Source of the DNA: Granulicella sp.
Lineage (GTDB): Bacteria; Acidobacteriota; Terriglobia; Terriglobales; Acidobacteriaceae
NCBI GenBank assembly: GCA_025408425.1
Contig: JANXYX010000050.1
Coordinates: forward strand, 1 to 64,000
DNA: 64,000 nucleotides
Direction: 5' to 3'
Shown: positions 34,130 to 43,731 of the stretch, piece after piece
How the letters are laid out: every line of letters begins with the position of its first letter
Numbering within the stretch: position 1 is the first letter of the stretch
Notes under the pieces: generated by a model
Database searches by the model: none
What the model saw: the letters and a program-made list of their open reading frames with translations, nothing else
What the model was told of the DNA's origin: nothing
Translations under genes and position numbers: made by a program

Positions 34130-35281
34130 GCCACACGATACACTCCGCCGTCTACCACAAAGAGCCCAGAAGAATGGTTGGAAAAGGTTGCGCCCGAAAA
34201 AACTCAGGGCACATTCAAGCTCTTCCTCGGCTACGCCCCCGGTGTCGGCAAAACCTACAACATGCTCTCGGAGGCCATCCGCCGCCACGCCCGCAGCGAG
34301 GACATCGTCATCGGCGTCGTTGAAACCCACGGCCGCCCCCGCACCGCGGAACTAGCCGCCCAACTTGAGCAGGTTCCCCTCCGCACCATCGAATACAAAG
34401 GCGTCACCTTCCAAGAGATGGACGTCGATGCCATCATCGCTCGCCGCCCCCAGATTGTCCTCATCGACGAACTCGCCCACACCAACATCGAGGGCAGCAA
34501 GCACCGCAAACGCTATGAGGATGTGCTGGAAGTCCTCGCCGCAAAGATCGACGTCCTCGCCACCATGAACGTGCAGCACGTCGAGAGCGTAGCCCCCACC
34601 GTACAAAGCGTCACCGGTATTCAGATCCGCGAGACCGTCCCCGACTGGCTCGTCCAGCGCGCTGACGAGATCGTCATGGCCGATCTCACCCCCGAGGCCC
34701 TCCAGACCCGCATGCGCCGAGGCGACATCTACGGCGTCGACCGCGCCGAAAAAGCCCTCGCTAACTTCTTCCGCCGCGGCAACCTCATCGCCCTCCGCGA
34801 ACTCGCCCTCCAGCACGTCACCAAGGCCGTCGACCGTACCCTCACCGCCTACATGGATTCAAAACGCATCCAGGCCAACTGGGCCGTTCGTGAACGTGTC
34901 GCCGTCTGCATCAGCTCCAACAGCACCTCGCAAATGCTCATCGCACGCGGAGCCCGAGTAGCTGAGGGCGTCGGCGGCGAGCTCTTTGTCCTGCACATTG
35001 AAACCGATCGCGACCGTGGGAAAGAAGATCAAAACACCCTCGCTGCCAACATGCAGTTTGCGCGCAACCTCAACGCGCAGGTCTTCACTATCAAAGGCAA
35101 GAGCGTAGCCCACGCAGCTGCGGAGTTCGTCCGCGACAAGCGCATCACCCACATCATCTTCGGACGATCCGCGGTCAGTGGCCTCAAGCAATATCTCTAC
35201 TATTGGGCCATTCAACACTTCTTGTCGGAAGCTCCCAACGTCGACGTTCACATCGTTACGCAACATCGGGAGCACGAATGA
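34127..35281 (+). CDS. KdpD N-terminal half: KdpD sensor domain plus USP domain
   Basis: The 384-residue soluble protein has the Walker A loop FLGYAPGVGKTYNML (residues 33-47), Walker B PQIVLIDELAHTN, and ATMNVQHVES, all diagnostic of the KdpD N-terminal domain. A universal-stress-like domain (about 250-380) follows, with SSNSTSQMLIARGARVAE and IIFGRSAVSGLKQYL. In the usual KdpD this domain senses K+ or cyclic-di-AMP and controls the kinase. Here it is a separate protein with no membrane part, encoded divergently from the kinase and overlapping kdpE. Confidence 0.93.
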   Translation: MATRYTPPSTTKSPEEWLEKVAPEKTQGTFKLFLGYAPGVGKTYNMLSEAIRRHARSEDIVIGVVETHGRPRTAELAAQLEQVPLRTIEYKGVTFQEMDVDAIIARRPQIVLIDELAHTNIEGSKHRKRYEDVLEVLAAKIDVLATMNVQHVESVAPTVQSVTGIQIRETVPDWLVQRADEIVMADLTPEALQTRMRRGDIYGVDRAEKALANFFRRGNLIALRELALQHVTKAVDRTLTAYMDSKRIQANWAVRERVAVCISSNSTSQMLIARGARVAEGVGGELFVLHIETDRDRGKEDQNTLAANMQFARNLNAQVFTIKGKSVAHAAAEFVRDKRITHIIFGRSAVSGLKQYLYYWAIQHFLSEAPNVDVHIVTQHREHE

Positions 35282-35988
35282 AATCCACCAACACCCCGCC
35301 TAAAATTCTCATCGTCGACGACGAACCCCAGATCACGCGCGTCCTGCGCACCGCTCTTTCCACCCAGGGATACACGCTTCAAATCGCCGCCAACGGCATC
35401 GAAGGACTTGAGGCCGCACAAGCCTGGCAACCCGATCTCGTCATCACCGACCTCTCCATGCCACAGATGAACGGCGTCGAACTCTGCCGCGAAATCCGCG
35501 CGCTCTCGCAAGTCCCCATCATCGTCCTCTCCGTCCGCAACCAGGATCGCCAGAAGATCGAAGCCCTCGACGCAGGCGCCGATGACTACGTCACCAAACC
35601 CTTTAGCATTCAGGAGCTTCAGGCCCGCGTCCGTGCCCAACTCCGCCGCCGGACCGCTTCCACGCCACCGCCCCCGGAAGTTATCGTGGCAGGGGACTTC
35701 CACATCGACGTCACCCAACACCGCGTCATCGTTCGCGGCAAAGAGGTCCACCTCACGCCGAAGCAGTTCGACCTGCTCGTCTGCCTCGCCGAACACCCCG
35801 GCCAGATGCTCACGCATCGCGCTCTCCTCCAGTCCGTCTGGGGAACCAATGCCGACCAGCCGGAATATCTCCGCGTCAACATCGGCCAACTACGCAAGAA
35901 GATCGAGACCACTGACGAACCCCGCTACATCCTCACCGAGCCTTGGGTAGGCTACCGCTTCCGGCCCACTGGCAACGACGAATTCTAA
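35278..35988 (+). CDS. kdpE: KdpE-like OmpR-family response regulator
   Basis: The ATG overlaps the preceding TGA (ATGA). The 236-residue protein has a receiver domain with Asp-Asp (LIVDDEP), the phospho-acceptor Asp (LVITDLSMP) and Lys (YVTKPF). A C-terminal winged helix follows: LTPKQFDLLVCLAEHPGQML, then YLRVNIGQLRKKIE and YRF. The adjacent potassium operon makes KdpE the natural reading. It would bind upstream of the kdp genes, where a tandem 11-bp repeat starts eight bases after its stop. Confidence 0.94.
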   Translation: MKSTNTPPKILIVDDEPQITRVLRTALSTQGYTLQIAANGIEGLEAAQAWQPDLVITDLSMPQMNGVELCREIRALSQVPIIVLSVRNQDRQKIEALDAGADDYVTKPFSIQELQARVRAQLRRRTASTPPPPEVIVAGDFHIDVTQHRVIVRGKEVHLTPKQFDLLVCLAEHPGQMLTHRALLQSVWGTNADQPEYLRVNIGQLRKKIETTDEPRYILTEPWVGYRFRPTGNDEF

Positions 35989-35995
35989 GTCCCGC

Positions 35996-36017
35996 TTTAT
36001 AACTTCTTTATAACTTC
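35996..36017 (+). promoter_or_regulatory. Tandem 11-bp repeat, candidate KdpE binding site
   Basis: TTTATAACTTC is repeated twice without a gap. The 11-base period places both copies on the same face of the helix, as OmpR-type regulators need, and the T-rich TTTATA core resembles the E. coli KdpE site. The remaining part up to 36235 holds the kdp promoter and leader; TTTATAG at 36046-36052 could be a -10 region. No gene is seen in 35989-36235. Confidence 0.5.
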
Positions 36018-36235
36018 CCTACGCACTCTTTATGTGTCCTGGCGTTTTATAGACCTATTGCCACTCGCAACAGTGATGGCAATCACTTTGCCATGGTCTA
36101 CATGCCACTACAATCTCCGACAACGGTTAGAACCCATTCGCTTGCGTCCGCGCACACAGGCCTGCACCCAATCAACGCGGAGCACGCGTCGTCACGCGTC
36201 ACCAGCATCATCACCGCAACCCCCAGGAGCACACC

Positions 36236-36337
36236 ATGTGGGACATCCTAATGCTCGTATCCTCCATCACTTTCTTCATAATCGCCATCGCATACACCGC
36301 CGGCTTTGACCACCTCGGCACCAAGGGGAGCAAATAA
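36236..36337 (+). CDS. 33-residue membrane microprotein at the head of the kdp operon
   Basis: The ATG at 36236 follows CAGGAGCACACC, a good ribosome site. The product (MWDILMLVSSITFFIIAIAY, then TAGFDHLGTKGSK) has one membrane helix with a short charged tail. Its stop TAATG overlaps the kdpF start by one base, so the two are translated together. It is too short for usual gene finders. It may be a second small stabilising or regulatory subunit of the Kdp pump; that role is inferred from position. Confidence 0.7.
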   Translation: MWDILMLVSSITFFIIAIAYTAGFDHLGTKGSK

Positions 36338-36423
36338 TGATCGAGACTCTTCTACTCTCGCTCGTCACACTTGCCCTCCTCGTCTACCTCGTCTACGCGC
36401 TTCTGCGCCCCGAAAAGTTCTAG
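36337..36423 (+). CDS. kdpF: KdpF small subunit of the potassium pump
   Basis: The 28-residue product (MIETLLLSLVTLALLVYLVY, then ALLRPEKF) ends in the YLVYALLRPEKF pattern typical of KdpF. It is a single membrane helix that stabilises the KdpABC complex. It starts inside the stop codon of the microprotein gene and lies 28 bases before kdpA. Confidence 0.9.
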   Translation: MIETLLLSLVTLALLVYLVYALLRPEKF

Positions 36424-36451
36424 CAAGCTCCGATAAGGGAAGCCCCTCAAA

Positions 36452-38227
36452 ATGACCGCTAACGGCTGGTTTCAAATCTTCTTCTTCTTCGCCCTCGTCA
36501 TCATCTGCGCGAAGCCTCTCGGCATCTACATGGCCCGCGTCTTCGAGCGCGAGCGCACCTTCGCCGACCCACTCTTCCGCCCAATCGAGCGCCTCATCTA
36601 TCGGCTTACCGGCATCGACGAGTCGCACGAAATGCGTTGGACCGAGTATGGCATCGTCATGCTGATCTTCAGTCTGGTCACGCTGCTGGTCACCTACGCG
36701 ATCGAACGAGTGCAGTACTTCCTTCCGCTCAACCCACAGCACCTCGCGGGAGTCGCGCCAGACCTCGCCCTCAACACTGCCGCCTCCTTCACCACCAACA
36801 CCAACTGGCAGTCCTACGTCCCAGAGACCACCATGAGCTATCTCACCCAGATGCTCACCCTCGCCTATCACAACTTCTTCTCCGCAGCCGTCGGCATGGC
36901 CCTTGTCATCGCTCTCATCCGCGGCATCGCCCGCCGCGAGTCAAAGACCCTCGGCAACTTCTGGGTCGACACCACCCGTGCCTCCCTCTGGGTCCTCCTC
37001 CCCAGCTGCCTTATCTACGCGCTGCTCCTCGTCTCGCAGGGGGTCGTCCAGAACTTCCGCCCCTACGACCAGGCCACGCTAGTCCAGCCTCAATCTGTAA
37101 CCACCACCAGCACAGATGGAAAATCGACTACGCAAATTGTAACCACCCAGAGCATCGCCCAGGGCCCCGTAGCCTCGCAGGAAGCCATCAAGATGCTCGG
37201 CACCAACGGCGGCGGCTTCTTCAACGCCAACAGCGCGCATCCATTTGAGAACCCCACACCCCTCTCGAACCTGATGCAGATGTTCTCCATCTTCCTCATC
37301 CCCGGGGCACTCACCGTCACTCTAGGCCGAATGGTGCGCTCTCCCGCCCACGGCTGGGCCGTCTTCGCTGCCATGGCCGCACTCTTCTTCGCAGGAGTCT
37401 TCGTCGCCTACCACGCCGAAGCCCAACCCAACCCCCTCCTCCACGCGGTCAATCAACGTACTTCGACCCTGCAGTCCGGCGGCAACATGGAGGGCAAAGA
37501 GGTTCGCTTCGGCATCGCCAACTCCGCGCTCTTCGCCACCGTAACTACCGACGCAAGTTGCGGCGCCGTCAACTCCATGCACGACTCCTTCATGCCCCTC
37601 GGCGGCCTCGTCCCACTCGTCAATATCATGCTCGGCGAAGTCATCTTCGGAGGCGTCGGCGCAGGCCTCTACGGCATGCTCATCTTCGTCGTCCTCGCCG
37701 TCTTCATCGCCGGCCTCATGGTCGGCCGCACGCCGGAGTACCTCGGCAAAAAGATCGAGTCCTACGACGTCAAGATGGCCATGCTCTACGTGCTCATCTT
37801 CCCGCTCTCCATCCTCGGCTTCTCCGCCCTCGCGCTCATGATGCCCAACCTCGGCCTCGCCTCGCTCAACAACGCCGGCCCCCACGGCCTCTCTGAGATC
37901 CTCTACGCCTACACCTCGGCCACCGGCAACAACGGTTCTGCCTTCGCCGGACTCAGTGCCAACACCCACTGGTACAACTTGTCGCTCGGCGCTGCCATGC
38001 TCATCGGTCGCTTCTTCATGATCATCCCCATGCTCGCCGTCGCCGGAAACCTCGCGCAGAAAAAGCTCGTACCGCCGTCACCCGGAACCTTCCCCGTGCA
38101 CACGCCGCTCTTCACCGTGCTGCTCGTCGGAGTCGTCCTCATCGTCGGTGCACTCACCTTCTTCCCCGCCCTCTCGCTCGGTCCTGTCCTCGAGCACCTC
38201 CTCATGCACGCCGGCAAGGCCTTCTAA
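36452..38227 (+). CDS. kdpA: KdpA potassium channel-like subunit
   Basis: The 591-residue membrane protein shows selectivity-filter-like segments, including [36 protein letters not shown] and [10 protein letters not shown]. These are the four P-loops that select K+. It is slightly longer than the E. coli protein (557). It takes K+ from outside and hands it on to KdpB. AAGGGAAG lies upstream of its ATG. The next gene, kdpB, starts 22 bases after its stop. Confidence 0.97.
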   Translation: MTANGWFQIFFFFALVIICAKPLGIYMARVFERERTFADPLFRPIERLIYRLTGIDESHEMRWTEYGIVMLIFSLVTLLVTYAIERVQYFLPLNPQHLAGVAPDLALNTAASFTTNTNWQSYVPETTMSYLTQMLTLAYHNFFSAAVGMALVIALIRGIARRESKTLGNFWVDTTRASLWVLLPSCLIYALLLVSQGVVQNFRPYDQATLVQPQSVTTTSTDGKSTTQIVTTQSIAQGPVASQEAIKMLGTNGGGFFNANSAHPFENPTPLSNLMQMFSIFLIPGALTVTLGRMVRSPAHGWAVFAAMAALFFAGVFVAYHAEAQPNPLLHAVNQRTSTLQSGGNMEGKEVRFGIANSALFATVTTDASCGAVNSMHDSFMPLGGLVPLVNIMLGEVIFGGVGAGLYGMLIFVVLAVFIAGLMVGRTPEYLGKKIESYDVKMAMLYVLIFPLSILGFSALALMMPNLGLASLNNAGPHGLSEILYAYTSATGNNGSAFAGLSANTHWYNLSLGAAMLIGRFFMIIPMLAVAGNLAQKKLVPPSPGTFPVHTPLFTVLLVGVVLIVGALTFFPALSLGPVLEHLLMHAGKAF

Positions 38228-38249
38228 GCCAGAAAGAAAAACACACACC

Positions 38250-40289
38250 ATGGCACACGCACAACAACGTTCTCTTTGGGACACACAAATCGTCCGTCGC
38301 GCTTTCGTCGACGCGCTCGTCAAACTCAGCCCACGCACCATGATGAAGAACCCCGTCATGTTCGTGGTCGAGATCGGCAGCGTCATCACCAGCATCTACC
38401 TGCTGCGCGACGTCATCTCCCATCACGGCTCCTTTCGCTTCGACCTCCAGATCACTCTCTGGCTCTGGTTCACCGTCCTCTTCGCCAACTTCGCAGAGGC
38501 CATGGCCGAAGGTCGCGGCAAGGCCCAGGCAGATGCCCTCCGCCGTGCCAAGTCCGAGACCATCGCCGTCCGACTCCGCGCAGACGGCTCTTCAGAAAAC
38601 ATCGCCAGCTCCGATCTCCGCGCGGGTGACATAGTCTTTGTCATCGCAGGCGGCATGATACCTGGCGACGGCGAAGTCATCGAGGGCGTAGCCTCCGTCG
38701 ACGAGTCCGCGATCACCGGCGAATCCGCTCCCGTCATCCGCGAGTCCGGCGGCGACCGCTCCGCCGTCACTGGCGGCACCCGCGTCCTCTCCGACCATAT
38801 CAAAGTCCGCATTACCTCCAACCCCGGCGAAACCTTCCTCGACCGCATGATCGCACTCGTCGAAGGCGCCGAGCGTCAGAAGACACCCAATGAGATCGCC
38901 CTCAACATCCTTCTCGCGGGTCTCACCATCATCTTCCTGCTCGCCGTCGTCACCCTGCAGCCCATCGCCATCTACTCCACCGCCCCACAGTCCGTATTCG
39001 TCCTTATCTCGCTCCTCGTCTGCCTCATCCCCACCACTATCGGCGGCCTGCTCTCAGCCATAGGCATCGCGGGAATGGACCGACTCGTCCAGCACAACGT
39101 CCTCGCCATGTCCGGTCGCGCCGTCGAAGCCGCAGGCGACGTCAACACCCTCCTCCTGGACAAGACCGGCACCATCACCCTAGGCAACCGTCAGGCATCC
39201 GAGTTCATCCCCGCTCCCGGCGTCAGCAAAGCCCAGCTAGCCGACGCCGCCCAACTCTCCTCTCTGCCCGATGAGACGCCAGAAGGCCGCAGCATCGTCG
39301 TCCTCGCCAAAGAGCTATACGGCCTCCGCGGCCGCGAACTCTCCGACCTCCAGGCCGAGTTCGTCCCCTTCTCCGCAGTCACCCGCATGTCCGGCGTCAA
39401 CATGGACGGACGCATCATCCGAAAAGGCGCATCCGACACCATCTCCGCCTTCCTCAAAGAAAATGGAGGCACCCTCCCCGACGAAGTCCGTGCCGCCGTC
39501 GAAGTCGTCGCCCGCTCCGGTGGCACGCCACTAGTCGTCGCTGAAAATCGGCAAGCCCTCGGTGTCATCCACCTCAAGGACATCGTCAAAGGCGGCATGA
39601 AAGAGCGCTTCGCCCAACTCCGCGCCATGGGCATCAAGACCATCATGATCACCGGCGACAATCCCCTCACCGCCGCCGCCATCGCCCGCGAGGCAGGAGT
39701 AGACGACTTCCTCGCCGAAGCCAAACCCAAGGACAAGATGGACCTCATCCGCCGCGAACAAGGCGACGGAAAACTAGTCGCCATGACCGGTGACGGCACA
39801 AACGACGCTCCCGCCCTCGCTCAGGCAGACGTAGGCGTCGCCATGAACTCAGGCACCCAGGCCGCCAAAGAAGCCGGCAACATGGTCGACCTCGACTCCA
39901 ATCCCACCAAGCTCATCGAGATCGTCGAGATCGGCAAACAGCTCCTCATGACCCGCGGAGCCCTCACCACCTTCTCCATCGCCAACGACGTCGCCAAGTA
40001 CTTCGCCATCATCCCCGCCATGTTCGCCGGAGTCTTCCCCGTCCTCAACGAGCTCAACATCATGCACCTCAAAACTCCGGAGTCCGCAATCCTCTCCGCC
40101 GTCATCTTCAACGCCATCATTATCATCGGCCTCATCCCGCTCGCCCTCCGCGGCGTTAGCTACAAGGCCATGTCGGCAGAGTCCCTCCTCCGCCGCAACC
40201 TCCTCATCTACGGTGTCGGCGGCCTCATCGCCCCCTTCCTCGGTATCAAGCTCATCGACATCCTCATCACCGCCGTCCACCTCGCATAA
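38250..40289 (+). CDS. kdpB: KdpB P-type ATPase subunit
   Basis: The ATG at 38250 gives 679 residues. The phosphorylation site is [17 protein letters not shown] (AITGESAPV) belongs to the actuator domain, and [20 protein letters not shown] to the hinge. GASDTI occurs in the nucleotide domain. It drives K+ uptake with ATP in the KdpFABC complex. After its stop comes a dispersed double hairpin before kdpC, which is unusual inside this operon. Confidence 0.97.
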   Translation: MAHAQQRSLWDTQIVRRAFVDALVKLSPRTMMKNPVMFVVEIGSVITSIYLLRDVISHHGSFRFDLQITLWLWFTVLFANFAEAMAEGRGKAQADALRRAKSETIAVRLRADGSSENIASSDLRAGDIVFVIAGGMIPGDGEVIEGVASVDESAITGESAPVIRESGGDRSAVTGGTRVLSDHIKVRITSNPGETFLDRMIALVEGAERQKTPNEIALNILLAGLTIIFLLAVVTLQPIAIYSTAPQSVFVLISLLVCLIPTTIGGLLSAIGIAGMDRLVQHNVLAMSGRAVEAAGDVNTLLLDKTGTITLGNRQASEFIPAPGVSKAQLADAAQLSSLPDETPEGRSIVVLAKELYGLRGRELSDLQAEFVPFSAVTRMSGVNMDGRIIRKGASDTISAFLKENGGTLPDEVRAAVEVVARSGGTPLVVAENRQALGVIHLKDIVKGGMKERFAQLRAMGIKTIMITGDNPLTAAAIAREAGVDDFLAEAKPKDKMDLIRREQGDGKLVAMTGDGTNDAPALAQADVGVAMNSGTQAAKEAGNMVDLDSNPTKLIEIVEIGKQLLMTRGALTTFSIANDVAKYFAIIPAMFAGVFPVLNELNIMHLKTPESAILSAVIFNAIIIIGLIPLALRGVSYKAMSAESLLRRNLLIYGVGGLIAPFLGIKLIDILITAVHLA

Positions 40290-40294
40290 ATCCC

Positions 40295-40350
40295 GGGTGC
40301 CCCATTCATGCGGCTTCATCGCATGAGTGGGCATCGCGCAAAGCCCGACC
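40295..40350 (+). repeat. Double-hairpin dispersed repeat, copy E, between kdpB and kdpC
   Basis: GGGTGCCCCATTCATGCGG..., with the stem CCCATTCATGC/GCATGAGTGGG, is followed by a degenerate second hairpin (TCGCGCAAAGCCCGA). It starts five bases after the kdpB stop. It may lower read-through into kdpC or protect the upstream mRNA end. Bases 40290-40416 contain nothing else recognisable apart from the kdpC ribosome site. Confidence 0.8.
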
Positions 40351-40416
40351 GCACTCTTCAACCAGATCGAAACTTCATCCGCAGTAACAAGACACGAAGC
40401 AACAAAGGATCAACCC

Positions 40417-41001
40417 ATGAAGCGCAACATCCTCACCGCCATCCTCTACACCGTAGTCACCACCGTCCTCTTCGGCATCATCTACCCCTTCGTCGTCACC
40501 GGCCTCGCCCAGGCTCTCTTCAAGGACAAAGCCAACGGCCAGCTCATCCAGCAAAACGGACACCTCATCGGCTCCCACATCATTGGCCAACCCTTCTCCG
40601 CGCCCGGCTACTTCCACTCTCGACCCTCAACCGCAGGCAACGGCTACGACGCCGCCAACTCCGGCGGTTCTAACTACTCCCCCACCAATAAAAAACTCAT
40701 TGACCGCATCGCCGCCGACGTAGCCGCCAACCAGCTCGACCATCCCAACACCGAAGTCCCTATCGACCTCGTCACCGCCTCCGCCTCCGGCCTCGATCCC
40801 GACATCACCCCCGCCGCCGCCGAATTCCAGGTCACCCGCATCGCCCACGAGCGCCACCTCCCCGAGAGCACCGTCAACCAACTCATCGCCGCCCACACCC
40901 AGGGCCGCCAACTAGGCTTCCTCGGTGAACCCCGCGTCAACGTCCTCGAACTAAACCTGGACCTTGACCAAACCGCACCGATCACCCCACGAATCAAATA
41001 G
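40417..41001 (+). CDS. kdpC: KdpC subunit of the potassium pump
   Basis: The ATG at 40417 with AAAGGA ten bases upstream is chosen (194 residues). One N-terminal membrane helix (about 6-30) is followed by GQPFSAPGYFHSRPSTAG, then NSGGSNYSPTNKKL. PIDLVTASASGLDPDITPAAA is the KdpC signature. KdpC caps the pump and raises K+ affinity. It closes the kdp operon, followed by 70 bases to the next gene. Confidence 0.96.
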   Translation: MKRNILTAILYTVVTTVLFGIIYPFVVTGLAQALFKDKANGQLIQQNGHLIGSHIIGQPFSAPGYFHSRPSTAGNGYDAANSGGSNYSPTNKKLIDRIAADVAANQLDHPNTEVPIDLVTASASGLDPDITPAAAEFQVTRIAHERHLPESTVNQLIAAHTQGRQLGFLGEPRVNVLELNLDLDQTAPITPRIK

Positions 41002-41071
41002 CAAGCCAACTAGGTCTGACCAGCCAGAAGCCCAATAAACCTCTTTATGGTCAGACCTCTTTTCTGCTAGC

Positions 41072-42808
41072 ATGGCCTGCCATATGGAATCCTTCAACTC
41101 CGCACGTCGTGAACTTCTCAAGTTTGGCGGTATTGGTCTAGCCGCTTCTGCCGTCACCCTCCCTGCCTTCGCAGCCGCCAAGCCCTCCGCCATCTCCGCC
41201 ACACCCCTCTTCTTCGACGTCCACACCTACGGAGCCACCGGCGACGGCAAGACCGTCGACACCCCCGCCATCAACAAGGCCATCGAAGCCGCAGCAGCCG
41301 TAGGCGGAGGTACCGTCATCTTCCCCGCCGGCACCTACGTCTGCTTCTCCATCCGCCTCAAGAGCCACGTCGACCTCTACCTCTCCCAGGGCTGCACCAT
41401 CCTCGCCGCCGAATCTCCCCTCCCCGGCCAGACCACCGGCTACATGGGCGGATCCTACGACGCCGCCGAACCCAAAACCTCCTACGACGCCTACCAGGAC
41501 TACGGCCACAACCACTGGCACAACTCCCTCATCTGGGGCGAGGACATCCACGATATCTCCATCACCGGCCCCGGCCTCATCTACGGCAAAGGCCTCAGCT
41601 TCGGCGCCGGCCCCGGCCGCGTCGGACCTCCCCGCGCCGGCTTCGGTCCCGAGCGCCAACCCGGCACACCACCCCCGCCCCCCGTCCGGCCACCGCGCGG
41701 CAACTACCCCATGTATCAGGCCGAGCAGTCCGGCGTAGGCAACAAGGCCATCGCCCTCAAAAACTGCCGCAACGTCAACTTCCGCGACTTCTCCATCCTC
41801 AAGGGCGGACACTTCGGCCTCCTCCTCACCGGCGTCGACAACCTCACCATAGACAACCTCAAGATCGACACCGACCGTGACGGCATGGACATCGACTGTT
41901 GCAAGAACGTCCACGTCTCCAACTGCACCGTCAACTCCCCCTGGGACGACGGCATCTGCCCCAAGTCCAGCTTCGCCCTCGGCTACAACCGCGCCACCGA
42001 GAACGTCACCATCACCAACTGCTACGTCACCGGCTGCTACGAGCTAGGCACCGTCCTCGACGGCACCTACAAAAAGTTCGCCCCCGACGCCAAGGTCTAC
42101 CGCACCGGACGCATCAAGTGCGGCACCGAGTCCAACGGCGGCTTCAAGAACATCACCATCTCCAACTGCGTCTTCGACGGATGCCAGGGCCTCGCCCTCG
42201 AATCGGAAGACGGAGCCCTCTGCGAAGACATCACCATCTCCAACATCACTCAACGCGATGTAATCGAAGCCCCCATCTTCTTCCGTCTCGGCGCCCGTCT
42301 CCGCGGCCCCAAAGGCACCGGAGACCAAAGCACCAACGTCGGCACCCTGCAGCGCATCCTCGTCAACAACTTCGTAAGCTACAACACCAACTCCCGCGTC
42401 TGCTCCATCCTCAGCGGAATCCCCGGCTACGAGATCAAGGACATCAAGCTCTCCAACATCTACATCCAGCATCAGGGCGGAGACTACGCCGACCTCGTCA
42501 AAGTAGTTCCCCCGGAAAACGTCGATAAGTATCCCGACCCCGGCATGTTCGGCCCCATGCCTGCCGGCGGATTCTTCTTCCGCCACGTTCGCAACCTCGA
42601 ACTCAGCCATGTCGAAGTCGCCCCCATGAACGCCGACCCGCGTCCGTCCTTCTACCTGCAGGACGTCACCCGCGCCGACTTCATCGCCGTCACTGCCCCC
42701 ACCGCCCCCTACGCCTTCGCACTCAACAAGGTCACCGACATGCGCGTCGCCCTCTGTCGAGCCGCCAAGGATACCCAACTAGCCACCGCCGACCACCAAA
42801 CCCTCTAG
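41072..42808 (+). CDS. Secreted GH28 polygalacturonase-like enzyme with Tat signal
   Basis: The 578-residue protein has a twin-arginine leader (SARRELLKFGGIGLAASAV) and is exported folded. The right-handed beta-helix shows the GH28 catalytic set: DTDRDGMDID, SPWDDGICPKS and GRIKCGTES. FDVHTYGATGDGKTVDTPAI is the usual N-terminal motif. A Pro- and Gly-rich loop near 180-212 is an added insert. Members split pectin-type galacturonans, either within the chain or at its end. It stands alone and is closed by a terminator. ATG at 41084 is an alternative start. Confidence 0.92.
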   Translation: MACHMESFNSARRELLKFGGIGLAASAVTLPAFAAAKPSAISATPLFFDVHTYGATGDGKTVDTPAINKAIEAAAAVGGGTVIFPAGTYVCFSIRLKSHVDLYLSQGCTILAAESPLPGQTTGYMGGSYDAAEPKTSYDAYQDYGHNHWHNSLIWGEDIHDISITGPGLIYGKGLSFGAGPGRVGPPRAGFGPERQPGTPPPPPVRPPRGNYPMYQAEQSGVGNKAIALKNCRNVNFRDFSILKGGHFGLLLTGVDNLTIDNLKIDTDRDGMDIDCCKNVHVSNCTVNSPWDDGICPKSSFALGYNRATENVTITNCYVTGCYELGTVLDGTYKKFAPDAKVYRTGRIKCGTESNGGFKNITISNCVFDGCQGLALESEDGALCEDITISNITQRDVIEAPIFFRLGARLRGPKGTGDQSTNVGTLQRILVNNFVSYNTNSRVCSILSGIPGYEIKDIKLSNIYIQHQGGDYADLVKVVPPENVDKYPDPGMFGPMPAGGFFFRHVRNLELSHVEVAPMNADPRPSFYLQDVTRADFIAVTAPTAPYAFALNKVTDMRVALCRAAKDTQLATADHQTL

Positions 42809-42824
42809 CCACACAACCACACAC

Positions 42825-42866
42825 AAAAAAGCGCCGCCTCTCACTCAGAGACGGCGCTTTTCGTTT
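42825..42866. terminator. Bidirectional-type terminator after the GH28 gene
   Basis: AAAAGCGCCG and CGGCGCTTTT pair, with additional CTC/GAG pairing inside, followed by CGTTT. It lies about 20 bases after the stop. Confidence 0.85.
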
Positions 42867-43041
42867 ATCCCACAAACCCTCGGGTGGGAACGTACACCTC
42901 AGTACCAATCCCCAATAGAATTATCTACTCCGCGCTCCCACCCTCCAGCCAACGCACCGAAACCCATTGTGTTGCAGCCCACTCCATGTTTTCATCGTTG
43001 CAACAAAAAGAACGACAGCCAGCCAGTCTCAGGAGTTCTGA

Positions 43042-43731
43042 ATGCAATATCACGTCTCACGCAAAGGCCAGACCTACGGCCCATACACCCTCGAAGATCT
43101 CCAGCGCTACGTGGCCTCCGGCAACATCCTCCCCACAGACCTCGCCAAAAGCGACGAAATGTCGGATTGGCTACCAGTCGCCCAGATTCTCGGAACGCAA
43201 TCCCCAGCCCCACCCTTGGGCGCCACCGCGCCACCCTACCCTCCTGTGCCATACGCCAACCCTTCCGGCATCGACTACCCAGACCCGCCCAACCTGCCCT
43301 GGGGTCTTCTCCTGCTCATCGACTTCATCACCTGCGGAATCTTCCAGGTCATCTGGAACATCATCATCGCCTTTTGGGCCCGACGAATCCAGCCACAGAG
43401 CACCGCGCTCTACTATTACATCGCAGCAGTCGTCCTCACCTGCGCCAATGTAGGCTCCTCCTTCGGCAATGTCTTGGCCGCCGTGCATCACGAGCCAGTG
43501 CACCCGAACATCATTGGCCTCATCCTCACTCTAGCCACTTGGGTCGTCCGGCTAATCGCACGCTTCAATCTCCGCGGCACACTCGAACAACATTACAACG
43601 GCCCCGAACCCCTCGGCCTCCGTCTCAGCGGCGTCATGACCTTCTTCTTCGGCGGTATCTACTTCATGTACAAGCTCAACAGCATCAACGAAATCAAACA
43701 ATCCCTCCGCTATCGCAACAGCGCACGATGA
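43042..43731 (+). CDS. GYF-like (DUF4339) domain membrane protein
   Basis: The 229-residue protein starts with MQYHVSRKGQTYGPYTLEDLQRYV, then LPTDLAKSDEMSDWLPV. This is the GYF_2/DUF4339 fold known from many bacterial membrane proteins. A Pro-rich linker (53-82) and about four membrane helices follow. The start of the soluble part suggests binding to a proline-rich partner at the inside of the membrane. It overlaps the next gene, a DUF2752 protein, by ATGA. Confidence 0.82.
   Translation: MQYHVSRKGQTYGPYTLEDLQRYVASGNILPTDLAKSDEMSDWLPVAQILGTQSPAPPLGATAPPYPPVPYANPSGIDYPDPPNLPWGLLLLIDFITCGIFQVIWNIIIAFWARRIQPQSTALYYYIAAVVLTCANVGSSFGNVLAAVHHEPVHPNIIGLILTLATWVVRLIARFNLRGTLEQHYNGPEPLGLRLSGVMTFFFGGIYFMYKLNSINEIKQSLRYRNSAR

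Noticed and set aside
41138-41914. Antisense 258-codon frame in the GH28 gene
   Set aside because: It is a Gly/Val/Asp-rich shadow of the GH28 codons with no start context.
42969-43727. N-terminal extension of the DUF2752 frame
   Set aside because: It runs through the GYF-domain gene in another frame, is Arg/His/Pro-rich, and DUF2752 proteins begin at the internal ATG.
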